This document shows positions 44,493 to 56,983 of a DNA stretch of 64,000 nucleotides, in pieces (the first letter of the stretch is position 1; the number at the start of each line of letters is the position of its first letter). The DNA comes from Ampelocalamus luodianensis (lineage: Eukaryota > Streptophyta > Magnoliopsida > Poales > Poaceae): NCBI GenBank assembly GCA_036346255.1, contig CM070634.1, positions 66,172,476 through 66,236,475 on the forward strand, read 5' to 3'. The position numbers and the translations under genes were made by a program. The notes beneath the pieces are model-generated. The model did no database searches. It saw only the letters and a program-made list of their open reading frames with translations, and was not told the DNA's origin.

Positions 44493-47400
44493 TTAGTTGT
44501 CAATACTGACCTTTGTATTGGAGTTTCGTCTTTCTTACTGGAAAGCATGATCCATTTATTTCACTTGATGATTTGGATAATGAAAGTTTCCTTTTGCAAG
44601 TCCTGTAGTACGTGAAAGTTTTGATTCAATATATCTCTTTTGGGTATCTTGAGTTTGGAAGTTGAAAAGTTCTTTTATGAAAGAAAACGCTAAACTCTTT
44701 AGCGATATCGTCTCATGGTTAAGTGAGAGGTTATAATCAGAGAAATTAGTGAATATGATATGAGTTATCAAGTTGGATCTGTAGTGTGGTGTATAATCGA
44801 TCTTAACTAAGATCCCTGGAAGGAAAGTTGACTAATTTGATGGTGTCATGTAGTAGTTCTTGTTGAACTGTGATTAAGTGTATGGCTATACTTAATTGGA
44901 AGCAATAGAGTTATTAACAACTGTGTAACTTTAACGGAGTGCTTGACCCCTAGAGTTGTTTAGTTTGCTAAACTTGTTAGATTATTTGATCTCAATGGAT
45001 TAATCTAATCGTGGGAAGAGAAATATAAGATCTGTTCGATCGTCGCCTTGGTAGATATTAATATAGAATTTTTCTTTAATTGGCTATTTGATGATCTTAT
45101 TTATGCTCGTGGGAGTACAAATAGATACAGGACCAACAATTCATCCATGATTGAATAATCATCAAAAGTTTATGATAACCTCTATATTGGAGTTAGTGGG
45201 TACTAAATAAGTATGAGCATTCCGAAGAGTTGAAGGGTTGAAATTTGAAAGTGATTTATTCACGAGTGTTTCACGAGGATGTATTGTGGCTGCATGCTAT
45301 TGTTAAAAGAGGTCTTGCTCGATAGTGTAGTGGTGTATTAGATATACTCTAGAACAGGTTGATCTGTTGTAATCTTATTGAGATAACAAAATGTTATGAA
45401 ATAATATGTTGTGTTTGTTTTGGAAAGGTTTATGATGGGATTTTATAGGTGACATGTGGTTGCTCGATGGTAAAATTGTCGATAATAGTATGTCTTTGAT
45501 GAAAGGGTTTTGGTGTAACCTTGTAAATTGTGTAGTAGGTTCCTTCAAAAATCTGGTGGTTGTTATAGTGACGGTGTAAGAATTTGGTGTAATGTCAATT
45601 GAGGATGAGAGGATAAAGTGAAATGTAACATTTGGTACTTTTGGGGACTTTATAAAGGAAGAGTTGATGATAACGAACCTTGTTAAGAGTGAATTATTCT
45701 TGATGTTAGTAATAAGGTCTACAAGAGATTGTGACGCGTTGGAGTGATGATGATTCTTCTAGAGAGAAAGTAAGTTGATTATTTTAATAACGATTAAATG
45801 AAATGTTTGGAGTTTCAGATTCGTGATCTTTTGGGGCTCATGATTTATGTAGTATATAAAATTAGTTGAGCAATGTGACATATGGAAAGGTTCCGTTTGG
45901 TTCTGAAGTGATGAATGTGATTTGGTATTAAAAGCATCTCTTGTTTGGTTTGGCAAGTAATGTTGTAATCAAAGAGATTGCTTTCGTTGGGTTAACGGAA
46001 AATGTTTACCATAAGTATTTGAGGTTGGAGCTAAAAAAATGTAATCCGCAACTTACTTGTTGTCTCAGCTTAAGAGTTTCTTGGGTTTGCATAGCAATGT
46101 TTTATTATGAGTTATGGAGATGGAAAATTTCTTCTTGTGGGACTTTTGCCTCGATCGTGGATTCGCATTCTGCTTTTTCGAGATCATTTCTATTTGACTA
46201 TTTCTCTTGGTCTCATGCTCACTTCGAGGAGCCATGATTTCTTATGCGTCGAACTTTGTATCTGTTTATTTCTTCCTTTTGAATAAGGAAGTAACCAAAT
46301 TGTGTTGCCAAGTGTTATAAAGAGTAGCATGGTGATTGGTTGGAGGTGGTCAAGTATTTGGAATTGTTGATATTTTTGGGAACCAATCTATTTGAAGAGC
46401 AAGATAATGTGAATTGGTTTCACTTACAACACCGAGAGAATTCTACTTAAATGGAAAGTTTGTCGATGAGATAAAAGTGATTAGTGTTACAACTAGTGGA
46501 ACCTATGGCGAATTATGATCCAAAGAACCTTTGTCCATGTTGAAATATTGGGACTATTGAAATTATGGACTTTTGATAAACTTATTAGAATATCACAATT
46601 GGGTACTTAGTATGATTGTGCGTAAGAGTTGTGGTGGTGAAGTTTAATAAGAGTCGCGGTGTGGAGGAACCTAAGTGTCATGCTAATTAGAGGATAGCAG
46701 AATTGTTGAGCTATTGTCAAGTATGACTCGCCTAAGTAAGTGACCTTATGAGAGTTAAATTATCTTCGAGGATATCTTGGTCAAAGAAGATATTTATTTA
46801 TTGACATTAGTGATTGGGTATGTTTGAATCTTAGTCATATAGTGAGGTATGACGAATGGGTATGTTGTGGTCGTGTAGTTGAATTTTGATTAGTGTGGTT
46901 TAGTGAAGGTCCAAGATTGGTGACATGAAACGCCTTGAGCGGTTACTTGATTAGTGAGGAACGTGGATGTTAATGATTGAGGTTATTGTTGAGCTATGTA
47001 AAATTTTAGTAAATGAATTGGAAGATTTCCTATCAATCATACCGTAAATTCATTGTAGGAGACTTCGAGGTTGATTTTAGGCTTTGCATTCTCATGTTAG
47101 AACCTTGGATGCCAATGATTATGTGTAGAGATGGTAGAATAAGAGTGGATTCGAGTAGTGGGATGATCATTGATAGTATCCTTTGAGGCTAGTATATGAG
47201 AGTGTGTGATGTGAATTTCAAATTGCTCATCCTTAACGGATTAAGGGATGTGATGGTGGGTGAAATCTATTGAGTTGTGTTGGAAATTATTTTGACAAGT
47301 AATTCATTTGGTGGGGAAGTTGGCTAGAGTACGATATTGTGGATTGGAAGAGTCTACCCGCATAATTGTGGATTTTGTGTTCGGTGAGAGCATAGGTTTG

Positions 47401-47989
47401 GGATTGCCAATTTAAGAGAAATGAGTTAATGCGTTATGCGATGATTTGGGATCCTATGGTTTAAGAGAAAGTTGAATTCTTAAAAGAAAGATTGTGGTAA
47501 AGGGTGTGATCTTGGATAGTGAGATGTTTTCTTAGTTCTTACTTGAACTATGTGGTTATGACGGATGTCAATTACAAATTGAGTTGGTTCTTGTCGGTAT
47601 GTGTGATTCCTTCCAGTTAAGAAAAAAAAGGTTAATATGGTTTTTTCGAGTGATTTCATTTTTAGCTTGTGTGGCATTTATTTCTAAACTACCTATTTCA
47701 AAAGTGGAAAAAAAATTCATGGTAAATCCATTGATTTTGGATTGGGCTCTTCTAAGGGAAGATGGCTTTGAGTTGGGTGCATTTTGACTCCTTTGTTCTC
47801 AGTTGAGTTCTTCGGATAAGTGAGTTGGTAGGCGAGTTCTTTGTGCGTCCCTTGGTAAAGGAGATGCTGCTTGCATAGGTAAGGTGATAGACTGAGAGTT
47901 GGAACAAGAGTTCTATGTGTTTTGTGTAGACGGTGTACTTGGTGCATCGAAGGAAGTTTAACCAAAGGTGTGTTGGATAGATTCCCTGT
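44493..47989 (+). pseudogene. Element C internal region with decayed collinear pol
   Basis: No long frame. Short segments still resemble pol in the right order: KEIAFVGL then RVSWV/RSFLGL-like coding near 45965-46090 (RT/RNase H junction), and IWFFRVISFLACVAFI then KVEKKF near 47635-47720, which fits the integrase core around the IWVIVDRLTKVAHFIPVK region. The alignments are mine by eye and weak singly; the collinearity and the clear tail at 48000-48300 support them. The rest shows nothing recognisable. Confidence 0.5.
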
Positions 47990-48300
47990 CACGGGAATTT
48001 GTAGATTGGCGTATCACTAGGACCGTCTCGAGTACTTGCACGGAGTACGCAATGTCTTGTGTTTTTCGGTGCTGAGAGAGCACATGAGAGGTCCGGAGCT
48101 TGAGATTTTGTTAGAGCTGTTGGCTAAGAAGTAAGACCTTACCTTTGAGTCCCGTGTGTTGAGTGTACCTGTAAAGGTCGAGACTAGTGTTGAGGTGAAA
48201 GACGTGATATCCGTCAAGGTGATATGATCCCATAAGCCCAAGAGGGAAGCGACTTGTGAATTGCGGTCTCGCATGTGCGAGCAGTACTCGAAGTGGTTCA
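47990..48300 (+). pseudogene. Integrase C-terminus and chromodomain remnant (element C)
   Basis: In one frame from about 48075: LREHMRGPELEILLELLAKK, stop, DLTFESRV, PVKVETSVEVKDVISVKVI, stop, KPKREATCELRSRM, ending QYSKWF. This matches the D chromodomain (VKVLW, EREATWELED, KYPELF). The second stop is TGA in place of the conserved Trp. Confidence 0.75.
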
Positions 48301-48383
48301 CGTTGGGTATACGTTAAAGATTGTTGATTTCAGTTCCTTTCAAGTAGATTGGTGAAAGTAGAATTCGGGGTCGAATTCTTTTT

Positions 48384-48392
48384 AAGGGGGGT
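48384..48392 (+). other. Polypurine tract of element C
   Basis: AAGGGGGGT followed by AGAA and the LTR start at 48397. Confidence 0.85.
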
Positions 48393-48396
48393 AGAA

Positions 48397-50552
48397 TGTA
48401 ATATCCCGTTTGTCGTTAGTGGATGTAATAAAAAATAGAGAGGGAATTAAGATAATTAAAAGAGAAAAAAAATCATAAATTGAGAGAGAAATGGGCCACG
48501 CAGCCCATAGTCAAGTGGAGGAAAAACAGGTTTAGTGGCCCATGGCCCATGAGGAAACCAGAAACCAACTAAAGAAGGAGGGGAACCCTAGGGTGCTACA
48601 GTACCCGCGACGCCACTGTAGCACGGTACTGTAGCAACCCATCTCCTCCATGGTGGTGCCCCTCTCCTCCGATGCCTCTTCATTGTGGTGGCCGGCCAAG
48701 AAAAAAGGAAGAAGAAGGAAGAAAGGAGAAGGGAAGAAGAGAGGGAAGGGGAAGATTCACGGATTGCATCGCGGTCTACAGCGGTTCGTCAAGGGTAACC
48801 CCGGTTTGCCCCCGAATAGATGCATATTTGATTGTTGTAGCAATGTCGGTATTTCTGTCTCCTCAGGACAGATCGCGTTAGACAGAAGTTTTGATATATT
48901 TAAGTGAGGATTCGGTCTTGGGCTTCTCCTAGAGAGTTGTATAAGACGTCAATAGCTTTCGATGAAGTGCTAGATCGTATTATTTGGACCTCTGTAGCAA
49001 AAGTTATGAATTTTTTAGTGCGATTGTTCTGCGAATCTGTCAGTATTCTGACAGGTTTTAGTAATCTGACTTTAGAGATCAGTTAAAGGGACAATTAGAG
49101 GATATCAGTATCACGAAAGTTGTAGATAATTGTCTTAGCTTTCAGGGAAGCCCAAGAACTCAACATTTGGACAAACGAGCTGAAAGTTATGTTAGTTTTA
49201 GTGCTCTGTCCAGAAAGGGTGACGTGAAATCGATGTTTTGTTAATCAGCTTAACAATGATTTTAGATGGCCGAATCAGGGAGGCTCACCAACTAGGTTTA
49301 GTTGGGAAATTTGATTACCTTTCAATTAAGTCCAAGAACACCTAATTTGGACCACTGTACGGAAAGATATGAATTTTAGAACTTGACTGTTCACAGAGGG
49401 CATTTCAGTACTTAAGAAAGCGGAGTCGGGATCGCGTTGCAATTTGCTACCTGATGAGTTCGCTTATTTAATTCATGTTTTTCGTTACTATGGTCTTAGT
49501 TTTTATTCATAATGTATTAGGTGGGGATTGGTACCGAGGCAGCACCGTCTTCACGTTCTCCATTCGCACGCCGTTAAGGCAAGTGCATTGTTTGATTCGT
49601 GGTTGCGATTGATTGGTGTTTGTGTGCTTTTTCGATATGTGATAGTATACTGAGATTGATGGCATGATGTTAGTTTAAGATTGGTGGATGCTCCAAATAT
49701 GTTTATGCTCTGTTGTGGTATGATGTTATCGTTTTGTGGTAAATTGATGATGATTAAATGATGAGCATGTGCATATTGAGATCATGTTGAGGCTTGGTCA
49801 CGTGGTGACCAAGTATGTTTCCCTTTGAGATCCCTGTCGTGAATGTGACGGGCCTGAGATCCCCACACTCGTGGAGTGTGGGCATGAGGTCCCTAAAACT
49901 TACGGAGTATTGGGCAATTGGTCCCTGTGCGTGCGCGCACATGCATGGGTATACTGGCGACGGTTGCATACTTTGCATTACGGTGTAATGCACAAAGAAA
50001 GATAAAGAGAAAGGACCCTTGAGCATTGCATTTGCATATGAGATGTTCTATTGTTGATCTCCTTTACATGGATGCTTGATGTTATAGTTTCTTTATGTAC
50101 TTGCTGAGTCTGTGGACTCACTCTTGCTTTTATTGTTGTTTTAGGTACCGAGCCAAGAATGACATGCATGGGGGAAGTAGTCGCTAGTCACACACTTGTC
50201 ATATGAACTAAATAAAGATGAATGATCTTCATAACGTAATTGTTTTAGTAATTGGGCGAGATGCCCAAAGATTTATTATGTTTCGTCTCATGCAATGGAT
50301 TAAATGTAATAATGATGAGTAGTAGAAATTCATATCTCTCTAGTTATGTTAGATACTTAGCATGTCTTTGATTATCTTTTGATGTCTTTGGAAGAAGGTT
50401 TTAGTTAATATTTGAATTGTCTGTGTGTTGGAACCTTCGTGTAATTAACTTTACAAGGGAGGTTCTGCCGAAATTTATTAAGATTATCTAGTTTGGAATT
50501 ATTAGAGTTTGTTTAGTAGCATTCCAGGCTCATGTCGGGCTGGGGTGTTACA
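48397..50552 (+). repeat. 3' LTR of element C
   Basis: 2,156 bp, nearly identical to 32610-34763, ending GGTGTTACA before the target duplication GTTGT. Hairpin array 49796-49992; hairpin GAGTC..GACTC near 50106 followed by TTGTTGTTTTAG. Confidence 0.93.
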
Positions 50553-50557
50553 GTTGT

Positions 50558-51330
50558 CGTGTTTATTGACGAAATTCTTATTTATTCCAAGTCCAACAAA
50601 GACCATGAACAACATTTGAGACTTGTGCTGGAAACACTTCGTAAGCACCGGTTATATGCTAAGTTTAGCAAGTGTGCTTTCTGGCTCAAGCAAGTTGCAT
50701 TTTTGGGGCATGTGTTATCCGAAGGGGGTATCGCTGTCGATCCAAGCAAGGTACAAGACGTGCTGGATTGGAAACAGCCCAAGAATGTTCCTGATATTCG
50801 AAGTTTTCTTGGACTTGCGGGTTATTACCGTAGATTCATTGAAAATTTCTCCAAAATTGAAGACCTCTAACTCATCTTTTGAAGAAGGAGAAGAAATTCG
50901 AATGGTCAGCTAAGTGTGAGGAGAGTTTTCGGCTTTTGAGAACTCTCTTGACCAAAGCTCCAGTTCTCACCCTTCCGGATGTTCATAATAGCTTTGATAT
51001 TTATTGTGATGCATCCCGGCATTTGCGACCTCACGAAGTCAATTATCCTACTCATGATTTGGAATTGGCTGCCGTAGTCCATGCGTTAAATATTTGGCGA
51101 CATTACCTTCTCGGTAATCGTTGTGTGATCTATACTGATCATAAGAGCTTGAAGTACATATTCACTCAAGCTGATTTGAATATGAGGCCGAGAAGATGGC
51201 TTGAATTGATCAAGGACTATGATATGGGTATTCACTATCACCCTGACAAAGCCAATGTTGTGGCAGACGCTTTAAGCAGAAAGTCACAGTGCAACTGCAT
51301 GTCCTCTCTACTCATGCCAAGGACTTGTGT
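50558..51330 (+). pseudogene. Element B pol, third piece: RT end and RNase H
   Basis: It resumes the RT after element C. The active-site box reads FIDE (50562-50573): the second catalytic Asp is Glu, as in F. Then KFSKCAFWLKQVAFLGH and RSFLGLAGYYRRF follow. RNase H keeps FDIYCDASRH but lacks 57 nt (19 codons, including the GLGCVL part) exactly between the two GCATCCCG repeats that A shows at 7324 and 7381; the frame is kept. YTDHKSLKYIF and KANVVADALSRKS follow. Frame change near 50865. Confidence 0.88.
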
Positions 51331-52457
51331 GCTGATTTTCACGCTAAGTCTTGAAATGGTGAGAGAAGGTTTTCTTGCTGCATTAGAAGTGGAGCCCACG
51401 TTAGAAACTCAGATCTGAGGCCCGAAAGCGATGCCGAGGTAGCCGAGATCAAGGAAAATTGGAAGGCAAGCAAAGCCAATGAGTTTTTCAAGATGCTCGC
51501 GGATAATTCGATATCGCAATCGCTTGGTGGTGCTCGCAGATCCTCAATCAAGGGTCTAATTCTTAGAGAGGCTCATAATTCCAAGTTTTCTTTACATCCT
51601 GGTAGTACCAAGATGTATCAGGATTTAAAGAAGACATTTTGGTGGAGTCGGATGAAGAGGCAGATTGCTCAGTATGTTGCTGAATGTGATATTTGCCAGA
51701 GAGTTAAAGCTGAACATCTGAAGCCAGCCGGTACCCTTCAACCTTTACCTATTCCACAATGGAAGTGGGAAGAGATCGGCATGGATTTCGTTACGGGTCT
51801 TCCAAGGACTCCGAATGGATCTGATGCCATTTGGGTAATCATTGACCGTTTAACGAAAGTGGCCCATTTTATTCCTGTTAAAACCATCTTCTCTGGCAAA
51901 CAGTTAGCAGAACTCTATATTGCTAAAATTGTTTGTCTTCATGGTGTTCCCAAGGTCATTGTTTCTGACCGTGGCCCCCAGTTCACTTCCCATTTTTGGA
52001 ATTGCCTTCATCAAGCTATGGGGACTGAACTTTCTTTCAGTACTGCATATCATCCTCAAACTAGTGGTCAAACTGAGAGGGTGAATCAATTAATGGAAGA
52101 TCTCCTTCGAGCTTATGTGCTATCCTATGGCAAAAACTGGGAGAAATCTTTGCCATATGTGGAATTTCCTACAATAATAGCTACCAAGCAAGTATTCAAA
52201 TGTCACCTTTTGAAACCTTGTATGGAAGAGCTTGTAGGACTCCATTGAATTGGTCCAAGTCTGGTGAAAGGTCCTTTTATGGTCCAGACTTGGTGGTAGA
52301 AGCAGAAGAGCAAGTTCGTCTGATTCGAGATCGTTTGAAAGTTGCACAGTCTCGTCAGAAGAGCTATGCTGACCATCGTCGTCGTGAATTAAACTTTGAG
52401 GTAGATGATCATGTCTATCTTAAAGTATCGCCAATGAAGGACACTCATCGTTTTTAG
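51331..52457 (+). pseudogene. Integrase (element B)
   Basis: After a frame change near 51415-51490 the HHCC domain (EAHNSKFSLHPG, CDICQRVKAEH) and catalytic core (GMDFVTGLP, VSDRGPQFTSHF, GQTERVNQ) are open with D, D and E present. A one-base loss near 52168 shifts the end. TAG at 52455-52457 lies at exactly the codon where A has TAG. Confidence 0.9.
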
Positions 52458-52823
52458 GTGAAAGGAAAGCTAGCACCTCGTTATATCGGACCCTTTCGAA
52501 TTATTGCAAAACGAGGGGCTGTGGCTTATCAATTGGAACTACCTGAATCCCTCTCGGAAGTGCATGATACTTTTCATGTGTCTCGATTGAAGAAATGCCT
52601 TCGTGTTCCTATTGAGGCAACTGCTTATGAGCATCTTGATCTCCAACCTGACCTTTCCTATCGAGAACGACCAGTGTGTATCCTTGACGAAATGGAATGC
52701 ATGACCAGAAATCGTACTGTCAAGTTCTTGAAAATTCAGTGGGCTAATCATTCTGAGGATGAAGCCACTTGGGAGCGCGAAGATCTGATGCAGATTGAGC
52801 ACCCCCATCTCTTTGCTGTTTAG
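52458..52823 (+). pseudogene. Integrase C-terminus and chromodomain (element B)
   Basis: 121 open codons as in A: KGKLAPRYIGPFRI, FHVSRLKKCLRV, and a chromodomain (MTRNRTVKFLKIQWANH, EATWERED). It ends with TAG at 52821-52823. Confidence 0.88.
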
Positions 52824-53043
52824 AGCTTGCCTTTGAGTCAAGAAAGACAAGGTTAAACTAAGCAATGTAAATGAAGATGTAATAATAACACTATGTTATT
52901 ATGTAAAGTTCTTCTTTACTATCTTTGAAGGAAATCAAGACAACGGGTGTCGGGTTTCTATTAAAATCATTTCAATTTCACTTTGTCCCATCTTCCATCT
53001 TTTCTAAAATCTCAGGGACGAGATTTTCTTAAGGGGGTAGGTT
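52824..53043 (+). other. 3' untranslated tail and polypurine tract of element B
   Basis: It contains the TAATAACA-CTA-TGTTATTA hairpin (52883-52901), the segment CTCAGGGACGAGATTTTC also present before the E polypurine tract, and the tract AAGGGGGTAGG (53031-53041). The LTR starts three bases later. Confidence 0.85.
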
Positions 53044-56000
53044 TGTAACAGCCCCAATTTTATGAACAGTAAAAAAATGCTTTATGAACAGTAATGAGGT
53101 GTTGTTCATAGCATCACTGTTCATTTTTACAGTTTGGGCAGTATGTTACAAATGAAAACCTTCCTTTTCTAGCCAAACATCCAAAGCCTTTTAAAAAATT
53201 TAAAGGGAATGCAAGCTAATACTTGTATTGTGACTGGGAAGTATTTTTTTTTATTAAAGTCTAGATAAATTATCTTGGCCAAAAATAATTTTGTTGAATT
53301 TTTAGAAATTATTTTGCCTTGAAGAAAAATATTTGTTTTTAAATAAACCTATTCGGGCTAAGGTAATTATTTATGTATTTTACAAAGTGAAACAGTGGTT
53401 TTGAAATTTATTTGGGAAATATATCATCCCAAAGAGCTTCTCGAAAAGTTTCATGATTTTACAAATCTATTTACTATTTTTAAAAGCCGAGTCAAACTCT
53501 TGAGTATTTGAATAGGGCTTGGTCAACTAATCCGGTCTAAACCCAAACCCTAGCACTGTAGCGACTCGAACCCATGAGTTTGGGTCCATCCAGTTCATCT
53601 TGGTCCGGCTTAGTCCCGCTCGGGCGCGAGCCCGAACTCTTCGCGTGCTGTGAGCCGTTGATTTCCTATCGAACGGGCATGGTTGCGATGCAGCGTGAGC
53701 TGTCCACGTATGCGCCCTAATCCCCACCGTTGGATCTAAATCAGACGGTCAAAGGAGATGTATGCATTCTGACGACTCCGGATCCCCTCTCGATCCCCAC
53801 CGTCCATCCCCAATCCAACCGCGCCGCCCTTTTCATTTTTGAAATTAAAGGCGTGCTTTCCTTTTAACCGTCGGATTCAAATCCTACGGCACCCCTTTTT
53901 ACCGCGTGCCGTTAGGACCTGCTTTTCTTTGGGCCGTCGGATGTTAATCGTAGGGTCCATATCATGTATGCATTCGGACCATCCGGTTCCTCCGTTGATC
54001 CTGACTATAGAAAGTCCATCTAACGGTGTCGCGTCATCTCATCTAAAGGGTGACGTGTATCCTTTTTGATTGACCGTTGGATTTCAATCCAACACCCCTC
54101 TTTGAACGTGGACCCCCGAAATCCCGTAGAGCTCTTTTAAATCTCCACCGTTCGTTTCAGATCGCACGGCCCATATTAAACGATACCGATTAAAACCTTT
54201 TAACCCTTCTATTTATCGCAACCGCCCATTTCTAATCAGACGGTTGTTGTTCTTTCGCGATTTAGGAGGCGCGCATGACTGCGGCTGCCAGCGGGACCCG
54301 CATGTCAGAGAGTTCTTATCTTCTTCCTTGCCTCTGTGCGCCGTCGCCATTTCTGTAAACAGAGGAGAGGAATTATCCAAAGATTATGCAACTAATTTTT
54401 GGATATTTAGCCCTAAATGGACACCTCATCAACTCTAGACCCTTCTCCTTTGCCCTGTAGCTCAACCTCTATATATAACCCTAGCTTTTTGAGCTGCTGC
54501 CATTGTTGACCATTGGAGCTTATCATCTTCCATTGCTGTCCAGTGGAGTTCCTTGCTTCTCCAATTTGTTCATCCATTCCAAACGCTGGTTCCATCTTGT
54601 AATAAAGATTTGACATCTTTTGTAGGTTAAACCCGAGCTTATTTCTCTATTGATCCAACTCGGTTTTAGGAACCTTTAGTGCTTTCCTTAGCCTGGTGAG
54701 TTAAAACTGTGAGTTTTGCTATCTTAAGCATCTTAGGGACCTTAGCAACTCACATGAATCATTCACGTGAATGTCAATAGCTCCAACTTGCTTTAAACTG
54801 AAAAGTTAGTTTTATAACTTTTCGGTCTTTCATATCATTTTCAAGGTTCTAGGGTTTCTCCTGTCAACTTATCGCTCATTCGTGTCTCAACCAAACCCTA
54901 GTAGCATAAACCTTTGCTCTTTTAATTCTTGTTGTCATCTATTTAAACTTGTAGTAGAATGTTACCTCTGTTACCGTTGTGGCTCAACCGACAACTTTTG
55001 AAATCTTGGTAGTTTTTGTAACCTGGCCGAATAGGGTTAGATTAGGGTTTGCCTAGGGTATTATCTACTCTAAAAATCAGACTAAGTTTCAATTTAACAT
55101 CTTTTACTTAGTCTATTCATAACTAACCCAAAATCTGCTCTGTCCCTTTTGGTTCTTTTCAAAATCTGAAAACTGCAACTTTGATCTAAACTCTAGTTTC
55201 TATTATAAAAAAAAATTGTATATGATAATATGGGTTATTATCACTATTAGGGTAGTTATGACTTAGGCATGCTGTTAATCATGCATTTCTTTATTGATCA
55301 TACATTTTCTTTTATTCTATACTGGTTGTCAGCTTTGGTATTTATTGGAGTTTATTGTCTCTTATAGAATCTGGTTCTTCTGAGGCTTTTGACACTATTT
55401 CTGAACAACCTGAGCCTCCACAAGAAGTTTATTATTATCAAGGCAAGCATCCTCTTTGCACCATGTTGATCCCAAATTTTCTACAATAGCTTTTCTAAAT
55501 ACATTGACATCTGTTGAATGCTATTTTTCTGGAAATACAAATATGGACTGTATTAGTTAGTTATGACCTGAGTAACGTTGTGGATTACCTTAATTATGAC
55601 CATACACTCAACCCTAGGGTAGTACTGTATACTATAATACATATTTTCAGAATTTGCTTAGACATGCAGTCTAGATAAGATTTAGTGTTTGACAAGATTA
55701 ACTTGTCAAACAGGGGAGCAACAAATAAATGCATAGATGCTTTGGTCTATAGACTGCGTTTTATGCCATGTGAGCTTGTATGTCAATATCAGATGTTCTT
55801 AGAAGGGTGAGGGCGTTTATGTGCTCCGTCGCATGTACGTACCTTAAAGATGCCGATTGCAATCTACTATGGGTAGCGAACCCATCGCATTACTTCTTAT
55901 GGTTGGATCGGCATTCCTGACGCAACATGTGTGCCCCGGTTAGACAGATGCTATCAGACGTTGTTTAAGCGAGATCAGTTCATACATGGGTATCCAACTC

Positions 56001-56983
56001 AATAGTGTTAGCTTGTTGAAAAATAACAAATCTTAGTTTCCCCGGTCGGCATACCAAAGCAAGTATGTCATCATTCGGAGGCATCCGAAGGCAACGAGCT
56101 GACTAAGTCGTGTGGGTAAAGATGTACACCCCTGCAGGGTATCAAACTGTTCGAATAGCCGTGTCCACGGTCATGGACGATAACTTGAGTTGATGTCACC
56201 TGTATAGAAGTTTTGTTTTCAAATACTGTTTGGGTTTTTGTTTCAGCATGAGAGGATTCATGCACTGTACTGTTTACAATTACTTCATTTACTTACTGTT
56301 TTAGTCCAACTTTGATTTATTAAATTGCTTTATCAAAACCTAGTTATTGTAGGTTAAGAAGTACTGCTTTATGCAAAATTTAACCATTATACCTTCCTGT
56401 TGCAACCTTATGCATGTATAAATTCTACTCCTTTGCATAGGTTCTAATAAACACTTTCTTTTATTAGTTTGTGTAAGTCTTGCTGAGTACCTTCCGTACT
56501 CAAGGTGCTATAACCTATTGTTGCAGGTGAGGACGGTTATTTGTATGAAGTGCCCGTTAGCGCCGATCAGGGTGACGCTAACGAGTAAAGCTACTTCTTT
56601 CCTCCACGCAATCGCCTGCGGGTGGATGGGGCCATTGGTGGATTTTGCGCTTTATTTTGCTTCCGCTCTTACTCTTTTGTAGTGACCAAGTCACTTAATA
56701 TTGTAGTACTCCAGCCGAATTGTAAACTTATGTTTAATTATGTAAATGTATGACTTGTATGTGTATGATGCAATGTTGTTTTAGGATATATGTGCAATGG
56801 TCACTGATCCTGGGAACCATTGTGAGACATATATCCGGCATAACTGAATATTGGATCTGTTACTTATTAAATTTATGCCTCTAGCATAATCTTTAATGAA
56901 GGAGCAGTACTGTTCCTTTATTAAGCGTTGTGCTACAGTGTAACTTTAATTAGGTACATTTCCAATATTCCGGGGCGTCCACA
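53044..56983 (+). repeat. 3' LTR of element B (complete)
   Basis: 3,940 bp, TGTAACAGCCCC.. to ..GGGGCGTCCACA. TATA box at 54470, donor CCTG|GTGAGT at 54696, exon-like block 1 at about 55370-55445, stem-loop array 56047-56179, hairpin near 56482, exon-like block 2 at about 56527. About 290 bp present in the 5' LTR (near 12190-12470) are missing at 55731. Confidence 0.92.
54470..54478 (+). promoter_or_regulatory. TATA box, element B 3' LTR
   Basis: TATATATAA before CCCTAGC, as in the 5' LTR. Confidence 0.72.

Larger units (their letters stand above)
32605..50557 (+). mobile_element. Element C: non-autonomous chromovirus derivative inserted in the RT of B
   Basis: LTRs 32610-34763 and 48397-50552 start TGTAATATCCCG and end GGTGTTAC(A). 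The target duplication GTTGT is at 32605-32609 and 50553-50557. A primer-site-like sequence lies at 34768 and a polypurine tract at 48384. The LTRs differ by only a dozen or so substitutions by eye. The internal region has no long frame, only decayed pol in collinear order, and hosts element D. An element with young LTRs and ancient coding decay must have been mobilised in trans. Confidence 0.92.
9755..56983 (+). mobile_element. Element B: Tekay-like element split by elements E and C (with D in C)
   Basis: Its own sequence is 9755-16623, 31976-32609 and 50558-56983. Removing E and C with one copy of each target duplication restores continuity in protease/RT. The domain content equals A and F, but its LTRs form a separate subtype, shared between its two ends. 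The left LTR lacks about 207 bp relative to the right one (53044-53250). The right LTR is complete at both ends. As host of three other elements it is the oldest insertion of the nest. Confidence 0.9.
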
